This document shows, in pieces, positions 1-8,034 of a stretch of 64,000 nucleotides of DNA. The notes under the pieces were generated by a model. It was not told where the DNA came from, did not search any database, and worked only from the letters and a program-made list of their open reading frames with translations. The position numbers were made by a program, and so were the translations under genes. The stretch is taken from positions 1-64,000 of the forward strand of contig JAJDAK010000021.1 in the NCBI GenBank assembly GCA_029261895.1, given 5' to 3'. Origin of the DNA: Deltaproteobacteria bacterium. GTDB taxonomy: Bacteria > Myxococcota_A > UBA9160 > SZUA-336. Each line of letters opens with the position of its first letter. The first letter of the stretch is position 1.

Positions 1-201
1 TGTCAACCCGGAGTCGTCGCGATCGAGTCGCGAATGGATCGCGATGTCGTTACCGAACTCGCGGCACGCGGACATCGCGTGCATACCAGCGGCCCTTGGG
101 AACACGGACGCGTGATGGCTGTTCGTACGACACCCGACGGCGCTATCGAAGCGGCCGCCTCTCCACGCAGCGAAATCGCCTACGCGATCGCGCTACCCTA
201 A
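1..201 (+). CDS. ggt: Gamma-glutamyltransferase, C-terminal fragment (truncated by window edge)
   Basis: The window opens inside a reading frame that ends at a TAA at 199-201, giving 67 codons. The segment IESRMD, then ELAARGHRV and a Gly-Pro-Trp-Glu stretch with the closing SPRSE...A.A, matches the small-subunit C-terminus of gamma-glutamyltranspeptidase, an Ntn-hydrolase that cleaves gamma-glutamyl bonds of glutathione-type substrates, usually in the periplasm. The catalytic Thr and most of the protein lie upstream of the window, so activity cannot be judged. The usual GG-[ST]-DPR end is degenerate here (AAASPRS). The next gene starts 15 nt after the stop on the same strand. Confidence 0.72.
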   Translation, partial: CQPGVVAIESRMDRDVVTELAARGHRVHTSGPWEHGRVMAVRTTPDGAIEAAASPRSEIAYAIALP

Positions 202-215
202 CGAAAGGAACTTCC

Positions 216-1154
216 ATGACGAGATCCATGCGCTTCGGCGTGACATTGCCACAGATCAAACGCAGCTGGGGCGAAGCCCGGGATGCAGCGATCGAATTTG
301 ACCGGCTCGAGTATGACTCGGTCTGGGTCTGTGATCATGTCTACGGCGTACCACTGCCGACACTACCTATCTTCGAAGGTTGGACCGAACTTGCTGCGGT
401 CGCGGCCATCACCGAGAACGTCGAACTCGGTACGCTGGTAACACCCCCGCTGTTTCGCAATCCTGCGGTGCTCGCAAAACAGATTGCTACCATCGATCAT
501 ATTTCTGGCGGGCGAGTGATCGCGGGCCTTGGCGCGGGCTGGTTTGGCGCGGAATTCGAAGCCTACGGCTGCGAGTTTCCAAGTCTCGGGGATCGCATGC
601 GGGCGCTTGAAGACACGGTTGAAATTCTCACACGCATGTTTACCCAAGACCGCGCAACCTATAGCGGACATACCTACTCGGTGCATGACGCAATCTGCGA
701 GCCAAAGCCGCTGCGTAAACCCCCGATCCTGATTGGTGGCGGTGGCGAGCGCGTGCTCATGGGGATCGCGGTGAAGCACGCGGATATTTGGAACAACCTC
801 GCGGTCTTTCATACCGAACTCGCCAATAAAATCGCAGCACTGCGTCGACGCTGTGATGAGCTCGACCGTGATCCATCGAGCATCGAGATTTCACAGCAAT
901 GTGTCGTCGTGATTGCAGAAGACGATGCCGCGGCCAAAGTGAGTCTTGAAAAGGCCAAGAAGATCTACGGCGGTCACATGGGTGCTGGCATAGAAGAGCA
1001 TGGAATCTGGGGTGCGCCGGATCAAGTGATCGAGAAGATCGAAAAGCACCGCCAACTCGGCTGTACGAAATTGGTAATGGAGTTCTTCGGTCGCGACACA
1101 CGCGTGCCAGCACGACTCTTTGCCGAAAAGGTACTGCCCGCGTTTCGGGACTAG
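216..1154 (+). CDS. LLM-class flavin-dependent oxidoreductase (luciferase-like monooxygenase)
   Basis: A 312-residue luciferase-like TIM-barrel protein. It opens with MRFGVTLPQ, carries DSVWVCDHV near residue 36 and the family signature SGGRVIAGLGAGW around residue 105, and has KPPILIGGGGE in the second half. Members use reduced FMN or F420 to oxidise or reduce hydrophobic substrates; cofactor and substrate cannot be told from sequence. The ATG at 216 was chosen over an upstream in-frame start because AAAGGA precedes it at a normal distance and the protein family begins there. It converges on the TetR gene, with 6 nt between the two stop codons. Three other members of the family lie in this window. 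Confidence 0.85.
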   Translation: MTRSMRFGVTLPQIKRSWGEARDAAIEFDRLEYDSVWVCDHVYGVPLPTLPIFEGWTELAAVAAITENVELGTLVTPPLFRNPAVLAKQIATIDHISGGRVIAGLGAGWFGAEFEAYGCEFPSLGDRMRALEDTVEILTRMFTQDRATYSGHTYSVHDAICEPKPLRKPPILIGGGGERVLMGIAVKHADIWNNLAVFHTELANKIAALRRRCDELDRDPSSIEISQQCVVVIAEDDAAAKVSLEKAKKIYGGHMGAGIEEHGIWGAPDQVIEKIEKHRQLGCTKLVMEFFGRDTRVPARLFAEKVLPAFRD

Positions 1155-1160
1155 TGCGAT

Positions 1161-1811
1161 TTAGCTCGTCTCCAAACCTCGAATCATGATTTCCGTCAAC
1201 GCGTCTGCGGTCACTTTCGGTGACGCTGCGGTGGTCTCTACAAGGTCAGGGCGAGCGAACTCGCGTCCGAGTCCGCCCAGTACATGCGCGACCGCCGCGG
1301 TATCGACTTCAGGAATCTGCCCCGCCGCCATCGCGCGATCGAGTAAGCCCTGCGTCACCGCCATCACGTAGGCCTCGTGCGAGTCGAGCAAGCGTTTTGC
1401 GCCCGGGAGTCCGGCAAAATCTCGCGAGAACGCGACGGTTGTCGGCTGCACCGCTTCATTCACGGCTTGTAGGTATGCGCGCAAACTATCCAACGGCTGC
1501 AGCGACTCATCCAACGCGGCGATCGACTTACGACCGATCCGATGCAAGCGTCGGTCGACAACGGTCAGCACCAATTCTTCTTTCGTGGGCGAAATCCCGT
1601 ATAGCGTGCGCAGCGAGCAGTTCATTTGAGCCGCGATCTCGGACATCGTCAGATCCGCGAGCTTGTCATTGGCAACCAGCTGTTCCAATTCATCGAGTAA
1701 CTCCCGCTGACGTCCGCTCATCCGCACTTCGGCCTCTGGAGGAAGCAAGGGTTTCGGTGCACGAACACCTGGCAGCCGTATGCGCGGAGGTAGTGGTTGT
1801 GCGTGGGTCAT
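1161..1811 (-). CDS. TetR-family transcriptional regulator, AtuR-like by position
   Basis: 216 residues. A TetR-type helix-turn-helix lies near residues 50-85 (LTMSEIAAQMNCSLRTLYG, then TKEELV), followed by an all-alpha ligand-binding half. The ATG at 1811 overlaps the TGA of the upstream atuA-like gene in an ATGA junction, so it is the last gene of the carboxylase operon; an upstream start inside atuA was rejected. The position next to atuA, atuC and atuF parallels atuR, the TetR repressor of citronellol/geraniol degradation in Pseudomonas, although there the regulator sits on the other side. A plausible target is the inverted repeat at 7209-7234, and the ligand may be an acyl-CoA of the pathway. 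Both are inferences. Confidence 0.8.
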   Translation of the reverse strand: MTHAQPLPPRIRLPGVRAPKPLLPPEAEVRMSGRQRELLDELEQLVANDKLADLTMSEIAAQMNCSLRTLYGISPTKEELVLTVVDRRLHRIGRKSIAALDESLQPLDSLRAYLQAVNEAVQPTTVAFSRDFAGLPGAKRLLDSHEAYVMAVTQGLLDRAMAAGQIPEVDTAAVAHVLGGLGREFARPDLVETTAASPKVTADALTEIMIRGLETS

Positions 1812-3565
1812 GAGAGCAGCGACTCCGGGATCTCCACTTCGCGCGCGCGCAGCCACTCGCCAAGACTCTTGGCCTGCGCATCCTGTCGCGTCGATGCCGC
1901 TACACCCTCTTCGAGCAGATCGTGAATCACGAAGTTCAACGATCGAATAAGCGGAAGTCGATGACGATCGACTTTCAACGGCCGAACTTCCGGCATCAGC
2001 TCCTTCAAGCGTTCTTCCGTGAGAAAACCATCGAGCCAGGCCCAGGCTTCATCGCTTCTCGCAAAGACCCCAAGATTCGCGTTGCCTCCCTTGTCGCCGG
2101 AACGCGCACCGTATACGAGACCGAGTGGCGCACGACGGGTTCCACCGGCGGGAGCCGAAATATTCGGCTCGGGCTTGATGACGACTGTGACCTCGGAGCG
2201 CGGGATCACCGACGATACCTGATGTGGTTCTTCTCCAAGAACCACCACCTCCTGTCGAACTTCCTCGGCCGAAATGCACGCGGGTTCATAGACACCAAAG
2301 GGACGTCCGGCCGACGGTCCACCACCCACACCGAAGTATCCCGGAATCGTCGCCAGCGCGAGCTCGGTCACGGCGTTTGAAAACGCGCGGCCGACTTTCT
2401 TTTCATCGGGGTCTTTCACGGAGATGCGCAGTATTGCCACCGCTTGCTCATTGCTCTCGGGATCCGCCTTATCGTTCCGCATCAGTCGCGTGTTGACCTG
2501 TTGGAAGTCACCGGGTTCAAACGGACACGCCTGCCAGAAAGCCTCTTCGACGAGAGCCGCTTTTTCTTCAACGTCCAGGCCCGTCAAACAGATATTCATA
2601 TCGTTGCGAAAGCCGCCAGATCGATTGATGCAAACCTTCAACGTGGGTGGCGGTGGCTCGCCCTGAATTCCGTACATGCGCACGCGATCGCTCGCAACCT
2701 GTTCCAATTCGATGCTATCGAAGCGCGTCGTTACGTCGGGCCCGAAGTACTCCACACCACCAATCTCGTACAAGAGCTGCGAGGTGACGGTACCAATGGA
2801 AACCTCGCCGCCTGTACCGTCGTGCTTACCGATCACCGAAGATCCATCTTCGGCAATTTCGGCCCATGGGAATCCGACACGCGTCATCCCGGGAACTTCT
2901 TTAAAAAACGAGTAGTTTCCGCCGGTAGCCTGCGTACCGCATTCGATCACGTGTCCCGCAGCCACGCCGCCCGCGAGCTGATTCCAATCCGTGCGACTCC
3001 AACCGTGATGCCATGCCGCGGGTCCGCAAACCACAGCAGCGTCGGTAACACGGCCGGTAACGACGATATCGGCGCCCTGTTCCAGCGCGTCTACGATGCC
3101 CCAACAGCCGAGGTATGCATTTGCGGTCAGAAATGCCGACGCATCCTTAATCGGCTCCCCGGTTTCAAAATGGCAGAGCTTGTCGGACGCAATCAAGTCA
3201 GGGATCCGCGCGACCAAGTCATCGCCGCGCACGTATGCGATTTTAGGTCGCAGCCCAAGTTTCTGTGCAACCTCCGCGACCGCATCCGCACACGCCTCGG
3301 GAGCCAGTCCGCCCGCATTGGTGACGACTTTGATGCCTTTATCGAGGCAGGTCCCCATCACCTGTTCCATCTGTGTCACGAACGTTCGTGCGTAACCGCC
3401 GTTCGGGCGCTTGATACGTGTTCGCGCCAGAATCAACATCGTGAGTTCAGCCAACCAATCCCCCGTGAGGACATCGATCGGGCCGCCTTCTACCATCTCG
3501 CGCGCCGCGCTCAAACGATCGCCAAAAAAACCCGAGCAATTCGCAATACGAATCGGATCCGCCAT
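1808..3565 (-). CDS. atuA: AtuA-like acyclic terpene utilisation protein (DUF1446 family)
   Basis: 585 residues, close to the size of Pseudomonas AtuA. It starts IRIANCSGFFGDRLSAA and contains LTGDWLAELTMLIL near residue 35, a KVVTNAGGL segment near residue 80 and a VTGRVTDAAVV stretch near residue 170. The C-terminal domain begins at YGARSGDKGGNANLG (about residue 490). AtuA proteins are found with geranyl-CoA carboxylase in acyclic terpene (citronellol, geraniol) catabolism, but their reaction is not settled. The start overlaps the stop of the carboxylase alpha gene by one base (TAATG) and the stop overlaps the tetR start, so the genes are translationally coupled. The family assignment is firm; the substrate is not. 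Confidence 0.88.
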   Translation of the reverse strand: MADPIRIANCSGFFGDRLSAAREMVEGGPIDVLTGDWLAELTMLILARTRIKRPNGGYARTFVTQMEQVMGTCLDKGIKVVTNAGGLAPEACADAVAEVAQKLGLRPKIAYVRGDDLVARIPDLIASDKLCHFETGEPIKDASAFLTANAYLGCWGIVDALEQGADIVVTGRVTDAAVVCGPAAWHHGWSRTDWNQLAGGVAAGHVIECGTQATGGNYSFFKEVPGMTRVGFPWAEIAEDGSSVIGKHDGTGGEVSIGTVTSQLLYEIGGVEYFGPDVTTRFDSIELEQVASDRVRMYGIQGEPPPPTLKVCINRSGGFRNDMNICLTGLDVEEKAALVEEAFWQACPFEPGDFQQVNTRLMRNDKADPESNEQAVAILRISVKDPDEKKVGRAFSNAVTELALATIPGYFGVGGGPSAGRPFGVYEPACISAEEVRQEVVVLGEEPHQVSSVIPRSEVTVVIKPEPNISAPAGGTRRAPLGLVYGARSGDKGGNANLGVFARSDEAWAWLDGFLTEERLKELMPEVRPLKVDRHRLPLIRSLNFVIHDLLEEGVAASTRQDAQAKSLGEWLRAREVEIPESLLS

Positions 3566-5505
3566 TAGGAATCTCCTCCGTCTTCCGGCTCCACAACCAG
3601 AAGCAATGCGCCGTTTTCAACCTGCTCGCCTTGACTGACCAACACTTCGGTCACGACGCCGTCCTCGGTTGCGTTCATCGGATGCTCCATCTTCATGGCT
3701 TCGAGCAGGATCAGAGTATCGCCAGCACGAACACGATCACCGATGCTGACTCGAAGTTCGATCACCTTGCCGGGCATCGGGGCGACCAGTCCGCCCGACA
3801 CCTCTTCTTCGCCCGGCAGTTCAAACCGCGGTTGAATGCGCAATGTGACATCGCCACGTGGACCGTGCACGATCAGACTGTCGCCCAAGCGGCTGATTCG
3901 ACTGCGGAAGCGTCGACCGGTGATTTCGACATCGATCGAATCGGGTTTCCAAAGGTGAACGCGCGCCTGACTGGCATCGGCAAAACGAAAACTTCCGTCG
4001 CGCAGCGTTCGATACGCAACCGTAATCTTTTCCTCATGCCAAACGAAAACAGAGGATTGCAGCGGCATTCGACCGTTGCGCCAGCCACTGGGCGCGCTGC
4101 CCCAAACCGGTGCGTTCGCTCGATTGGCGCCTTGCAAAAAAAGCGCTGCGACTCTTGCCAGCTGCTCCAACTCCTCAGCACTCAGCGCGAGCGTCCGAGG
4201 TGGTGCGACACGTTCGATGAAGTCGGTCGTGGTATCACCCGCAAGAAACTCCGGCGTGCGCAGCACCGCCGCTAAGAAATCGCGATTGGTCACAACACCG
4301 CCGATATGACTCGATTCAAGCACGAGTGCGAGTCGACCCGCAGCCTCATGCCGCGTTTCGGCGTGCACGATCACCTTCGCGAGCATGGGATCAAAGTCCG
4401 TCGTTACGGTCGTGCCTGCCTCAACGCCTGAGTCCCAACGTGCAAGAGGCGACGTCGCCGGCTCAAACGCGATGAGCGTACCGATTGCGGGCAGAAACTG
4501 ATTCGCCGGATCTTCAGCGTAGAGCCGCACTTCGATCGCGGCGCCGTGGAACTGGATGGCATCTTGGCCATAACCGAGCTTCTCCCCCGCGGCAATTCGC
4601 AATTGCTCGCGCACGAGATCTATCCCTGTGACCGCTTCAGTCACGGGATGTTCAACCTGTAAGCGCGTATTAACCTCCAGGAAGTAAAACTCGCCGGTTT
4701 CATCGTCGAGTAGAAACTCGACTGTGCCCGCCGAACGATACGCCAGCGCACCTGCGAGTCGTGTTGCGGCCTGCCCCATCGCTTCGCGCAGGGTGGCATC
4801 GACTCGCGGCGAAGGCGACTCCTCCACAATCTTTTGGTGTCGTCGCTGAATCGAACATTCACGCTCACCCAGATGCACGAGACCGCCGTGTGCGTCACCG
4901 AGAATCTGAATCTCGATATGGCGTGCACGTGCTACGTAGCGCTCCAGGAAAACGCGATCATCGCCGAAACCGTGCGCGGCCTCGCGCTTGGCCGCAGCGA
5001 TGGCGTCGTCGAGCTCAGCGGCCGACGCCACAACCCGCATACCCTTGCCACCGCCCCCCGCCGCGGCTTTCACGAGTAGTGGATAACCAATCTTATCCGC
5101 ATGCTGTGTGTCGATCGAGCCTGGAAGAACCGGTACGCCGGCCGCTTCCGCAAGCGCTTTTGCCTCGAGCTTATCCCCCATCTTCGCGATGGTTTCAGGT
5201 GTCGGCCCCACCCAGGTCAAACCCGCAGCCTCCACGTCCGTGGCGAATGCTGCGTTCTCGGCCAGAAATCCGTAACCCGGGTGAATCGCCTGAGCACCGG
5301 TTAAGCGCGCGGCTTTCAGGATCGCTTTGCCATCGAGATACGATGTAGAGAGTCGAACAGACTCATCGGCATCGGCGACAAAGCCAGCGTCGACATCGGC
5401 GTCGGTGTAGACCGCGACGCATCGAATTCCCATCTCGTGCGCGGTCCGAATCACACGCCTCGCGATTTCGCCTCTATTCGCAATCAGTAACGTGTTGAAG
5501 CTCAC
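3565..5505 (-). CDS. atuF: Acyl-CoA carboxylase biotinylated alpha subunit (geranyl/methylcrotonyl-CoA type)
   Basis: 646 residues combining biotin carboxylase and biotin carrier. The N-terminus (LLIANRGEIARRVIRTA) starts the ATP-grasp biotin carboxylase domain; KAAAGGGGKGMR near residue 160 is its glycine-rich ATP loop, and FLEVNTRLQVEHPVTE near residue 285 its active-site signature. The last 75 residues are the lipoyl-like carrier, with the biotin lysine in EAMKME at about residue 605. The start is GTG, overlapping the stop of the beta subunit (GTGA). The enzyme would carboxylate a beta-methyl-branched enoyl-CoA. AtuA beside it favours geranyl-CoA-like substrates, but 3-methylcrotonyl-CoA cannot be excluded from sequence alone. 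Confidence 0.88.
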   Translation of the reverse strand: MSFNTLLIANRGEIARRVIRTAHEMGIRCVAVYTDADVDAGFVADADESVRLSTSYLDGKAILKAARLTGAQAIHPGYGFLAENAAFATDVEAAGLTWVGPTPETIAKMGDKLEAKALAEAAGVPVLPGSIDTQHADKIGYPLLVKAAAGGGGKGMRVVASAAELDDAIAAAKREAAHGFGDDRVFLERYVARARHIEIQILGDAHGGLVHLGERECSIQRRHQKIVEESPSPRVDATLREAMGQAATRLAGALAYRSAGTVEFLLDDETGEFYFLEVNTRLQVEHPVTEAVTGIDLVREQLRIAAGEKLGYGQDAIQFHGAAIEVRLYAEDPANQFLPAIGTLIAFEPATSPLARWDSGVEAGTTVTTDFDPMLAKVIVHAETRHEAAGRLALVLESSHIGGVVTNRDFLAAVLRTPEFLAGDTTTDFIERVAPPRTLALSAEELEQLARVAALFLQGANRANAPVWGSAPSGWRNGRMPLQSSVFVWHEEKITVAYRTLRDGSFRFADASQARVHLWKPDSIDVEITGRRFRSRISRLGDSLIVHGPRGDVTLRIQPRFELPGEEEVSGGLVAPMPGKVIELRVSIGDRVRAGDTLILLEAMKMEHPMNATEDGVVTEVLVSQGEQVENGALLLVVEPEDGGDS

Positions 5506-7163
5506 AGTCGAAACACCCCGTATCCATCCGTACCCTCGATGGGTTTATTGCGCACGACCGAGAGACAAATACCCAGAACCGTGCGCGTGTCGCGCGGGTC
5601 GATGATGCCATCGTCACTGATTGCACCCGAAGCTTCGAGCGCGACCGAACCCTTTTCCTGCGCGGCCTCGACCGCGGCGCGAATCATCGCATCCGCCTCT
5701 TCGTCAAAAGGTTCGCCTTTGCGCGCCGCCTGCCCGCGACGCACCAGCGACATCACCCCCGCAATCTGCTTGCCGCCCATCACTGCAATCTTCGCCGTCG
5801 GCCAGATGAACGTGAACCGGTTATTGAACGCGCGACCCGACATCGCGTAGGTGCCCGCGCCATACGACGCGCCGAAGATCACCGTGATATGAGGTACCGT
5901 CGAGTTCGTGACCGCGTTAAGCATCTGCGAACCCTTCTTGATGATGCCCGCGTGTTCGAATTCCCGTCCCACGATGAAGCCGGTCAGGTTTTGCAGGAAT
6001 AGAAGCGGCACATCGATCTGATTACAGAGCTGAACAAAATGTGCAGCTTTTTCCGCAGACTCCGGATAAATCACGCCGTTATTACCGAGAATACCAATGG
6101 GGTAGCCATCGATCGATGCCCAGCCACAGATCAATGTTCGCCCGTAGCGCGGTTTGAATTCCTCGAAACGCGAGCCGTCGACGATACGACCAATCACGTC
6201 TCGCACATCAACGGGACGTTTAAGATCTGGACTGACGATCCCGAGCAATTCCTCCGGGTCGAGCAAAGGGGGGGCAGCCGCCGCAGTCGGACCGGGACCC
6301 GCTTTGCGCCAATTCAGATGGGAAACCACCTCTCGGCAGAGTCGCAGCGCATCGCGTTCGTCTTCGGCAAAGTATTCACCGAGGCCCGAAATTTCGGAAT
6401 GCATCTGAGCGCCGCCGAGTGTTTCGTCATCCGATTCTTCACCTGTTGCCATTTTCACCAACGGCGGCCCCGCCAGAAAAACCTTCGACTGCTCGCGAAT
6501 CATGATGTTGTAGTCCGACATACCGGGTTGGTACGCGCCACCTGCGGTGGAAGAACCAAAGACCACGCAGACCGTCGGAATTTCAAGCTTGGAAAGTTCA
6601 ATCATCTCGTAAAAGAAACGACCCGTCTCTGCAAAGTGATCGATCCGAGCGGCTCCCGCTGTAGCGTTACCGTCCTTCTTTTCGCTGGAACCCCGACGAC
6701 GGAGATCTGCACCCGCCGACTCGACAAAACTCACGTACGGGATTCCGTTGTCACGCGCGATCTCCAACGCGCGCATCCACTTCTTCCCCACGTACGGCGT
6801 CAATGCGCCACCGAGCACCGTGGGATCGTTTGCGAAGATGACGCACTCGATACCCGCAATCACACCGATGCCGAGTACCGCGCCACCGCCAACGGCGTAA
6901 CTGGAGTTGTACCCCGCCAGCGAGCTAATCTCGAGAAACGGGCTATCGGGGTCGAGCGCGAGCGCGATGCGTTCACGCACAGGAAGTTTGCCGCGCTTCG
7001 CAAGTCGCTCATGCGACGCGGGACCGCCGCCCGCTTCGGCTTCGTCGAGCAGATTTTCGATCTCCTCGAGTTTTTCGAGCATCGCATTGCGATTTTCCTC
7101 GAAAGCCGCACTCCGCGTGTCAAGCTTGGACTGGATCGGTGGTGCCAAGAGCTGGTTTTGCAT
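5502..7163 (-). CDS. atuC: Acyl-CoA carboxylase carboxyltransferase beta subunit (geranyl/methylcrotonyl-CoA type)
   Basis: 553 residues with the two crotonase-like carboxyltransferase halves. The first carries FVESAGADLRRRG and VVFGSSTAGGAYQPGMSDY, the second PLLFLQNLTGFIVG and VIFGASYGAGTYAMSGRAF with FIWPTAKIAVMGGKQ. This is the methylcrotonyl/geranyl-CoA carboxylase type. It transfers carboxyl from biotin of the adjacent alpha subunit to the acyl-CoA. The start at 7163 was chosen because a GGAAG-type ribosome site precedes it; the next upstream ATG (7187) overlaps the -35 box of the divergent promoter. It is the first gene of the leftward operon atuC-atuF-atuA-tetR. The choice between geranyl and methylcrotonyl substrate rests only on the neighbouring atuA. 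Confidence 0.87.
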   Translation of the reverse strand: MQNQLLAPPIQSKLDTRSAAFEENRNAMLEKLEEIENLLDEAEAGGGPASHERLAKRGKLPVRERIALALDPDSPFLEISSLAGYNSSYAVGGGAVLGIGVIAGIECVIFANDPTVLGGALTPYVGKKWMRALEIARDNGIPYVSFVESAGADLRRRGSSEKKDGNATAGAARIDHFAETGRFFYEMIELSKLEIPTVCVVFGSSTAGGAYQPGMSDYNIMIREQSKVFLAGPPLVKMATGEESDDETLGGAQMHSEISGLGEYFAEDERDALRLCREVVSHLNWRKAGPGPTAAAAPPLLDPEELLGIVSPDLKRPVDVRDVIGRIVDGSRFEEFKPRYGRTLICGWASIDGYPIGILGNNGVIYPESAEKAAHFVQLCNQIDVPLLFLQNLTGFIVGREFEHAGIIKKGSQMLNAVTNSTVPHITVIFGASYGAGTYAMSGRAFNNRFTFIWPTAKIAVMGGKQIAGVMSLVRRGQAARKGEPFDEEADAMIRAAVEAAQEKGSVALEASGAISDDGIIDPRDTRTVLGICLSVVRNKPIEGTDGYGVFRL

Positions 7164-7186
7164 CGGTCTTCCCGTGTCGGATTGCA

Positions 7187-7234
7187 TTGACAGATGGGTA
7201 ACATGCAGGGTAATAAGACGCAATCAATATTACC
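7187..7234 (+). promoter_or_regulatory. Divergent control region with perfect -35 box and inverted-repeat operator
   Basis: A consensus -35 hexamer TTGACA lies at 7187-7192, facing the rightward hydratase gene. About 18 nt on is a weak -10 (TAATAA, 7211-7216). An inverted repeat GGTAATA (7209-7215) and TATTACC (7228-7234), with perfect 7-bp arms and a 12-nt spacer, covers that -10. The placement is that of a repressor operator, and the TetR gene at the end of the divergent operon is the obvious candidate binder. The repeat is seen in the sequence; promoter activity and the binding protein are inferred. Confidence 0.5.
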
Positions 7235-7260
7235 GCCACCATTCAGCCAGGGAGAGAGAC

Positions 7261-8034
7261 ATGAGCGAAGTCCAGGTTGAGACGGCCAACGGGATGATGA
7301 CCGCCACGCTGACCGACGCTGAAAACCGCAACGCTCTCGGCGCGGGATTGATTGCGGGTATCCGCGGCGCACTCGATGCAGCCAACGCCGATCCAGCGAT
7401 TCGCGTGCTCGTCATCACCAACGAAGGCAATACATTTTGCGCGGGTGCCAATCTTAAAGAGCGCTCGCGGGGGTCCGCTGGCGGCAAGGCGTCAGGAAGT
7501 TTCGAAGACCTGCTACACGCGATTCAGACCTCCCCCACTCCTGTGGTCGGCAAGATCGCCGGGCACGTGGTTGGCGGGGGTAACGGTCTTGCCTCGGCGC
7601 TCGATATTTCGATCGCGGCCGAAGACGTGAAATTCGGTTTCAGCGAAGTTCGACTCGGTGTCGCGCCAGCGATCATCTCGGTCGTCTGTCTTCCCAAAAT
7701 GCGGCGCGGTGAAGCCATGGAAGTTTTTCTGCGAGGTCATCGGTTCAGCGCGGTTCGCGCGGCGGAGCTTGGCTTGATCACGCGCGCGGTACCGGCGTCG
7801 GAACTCGATCAGGCGGTCGATGAAGTCATCGCCGATCTACGCAAGGGCGGACCCAACGCACTGGCCTTCGCCAAGCGCTTGGTCCACGAGGTACCCGAGA
7901 TGGATCAGAAAGAAGCTTTCGAGTGGACCGCTCGGATGTCGGGCGAGCTCTTCAAAGGTGAAGAGGCCGCCGAAGGCATGGCGGCGTTTCTCGGCAAGCG
8001 CAAACCAGCATGGGTGAACGATGGCAGCGACTGA
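7261..8034 (+). CDS. Enoyl-CoA hydratase/isomerase family protein, AtuE-like by position
   Basis: 257 residues with the crotonase fold. FCAGANLKERSRG near residue 60 forms the first oxyanion-hole strand, and IAGHVVGGGNGLASALDISIA near residue 100 the second. The ATG at 7261 follows an AGGGAGAGAG ribosome site. In Pseudomonas the hydratase AtuE hydrates isohexenyl-glutaconyl-CoA, the product of the carboxylase; the divergent atuC/atuF/atuA operon makes that role plausible here, as does methylglutaconyl-CoA hydration. The last 14 nt overlap the following acyl-CoA dehydrogenase gene in another frame, so the two are probably co-translated. Confidence 0.8.
   Translation: MSEVQVETANGMMTATLTDAENRNALGAGLIAGIRGALDAANADPAIRVLVITNEGNTFCAGANLKERSRGSAGGKASGSFEDLLHAIQTSPTPVVGKIAGHVVGGGNGLASALDISIAAEDVKFGFSEVRLGVAPAIISVVCLPKMRRGEAMEVFLRGHRFSAVRAAELGLITRAVPASELDQAVDEVIADLRKGGPNALAFAKRLVHEVPEMDQKEAFEWTARMSGELFKGEEAAEGMAAFLGKRKPAWVNDGSD

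Noticed and set aside
2444..3568. 374-codon + strand open frame opposite atuA
   Set aside because: Shadow of the atuA-like gene; His/Arg/Thr-rich without domain signatures and no ribosome site.
6039..7190. 383-codon + strand open frame opposite atuC
   Set aside because: Antisense shadow of the carboxyltransferase gene, composition unlike the real proteins here.
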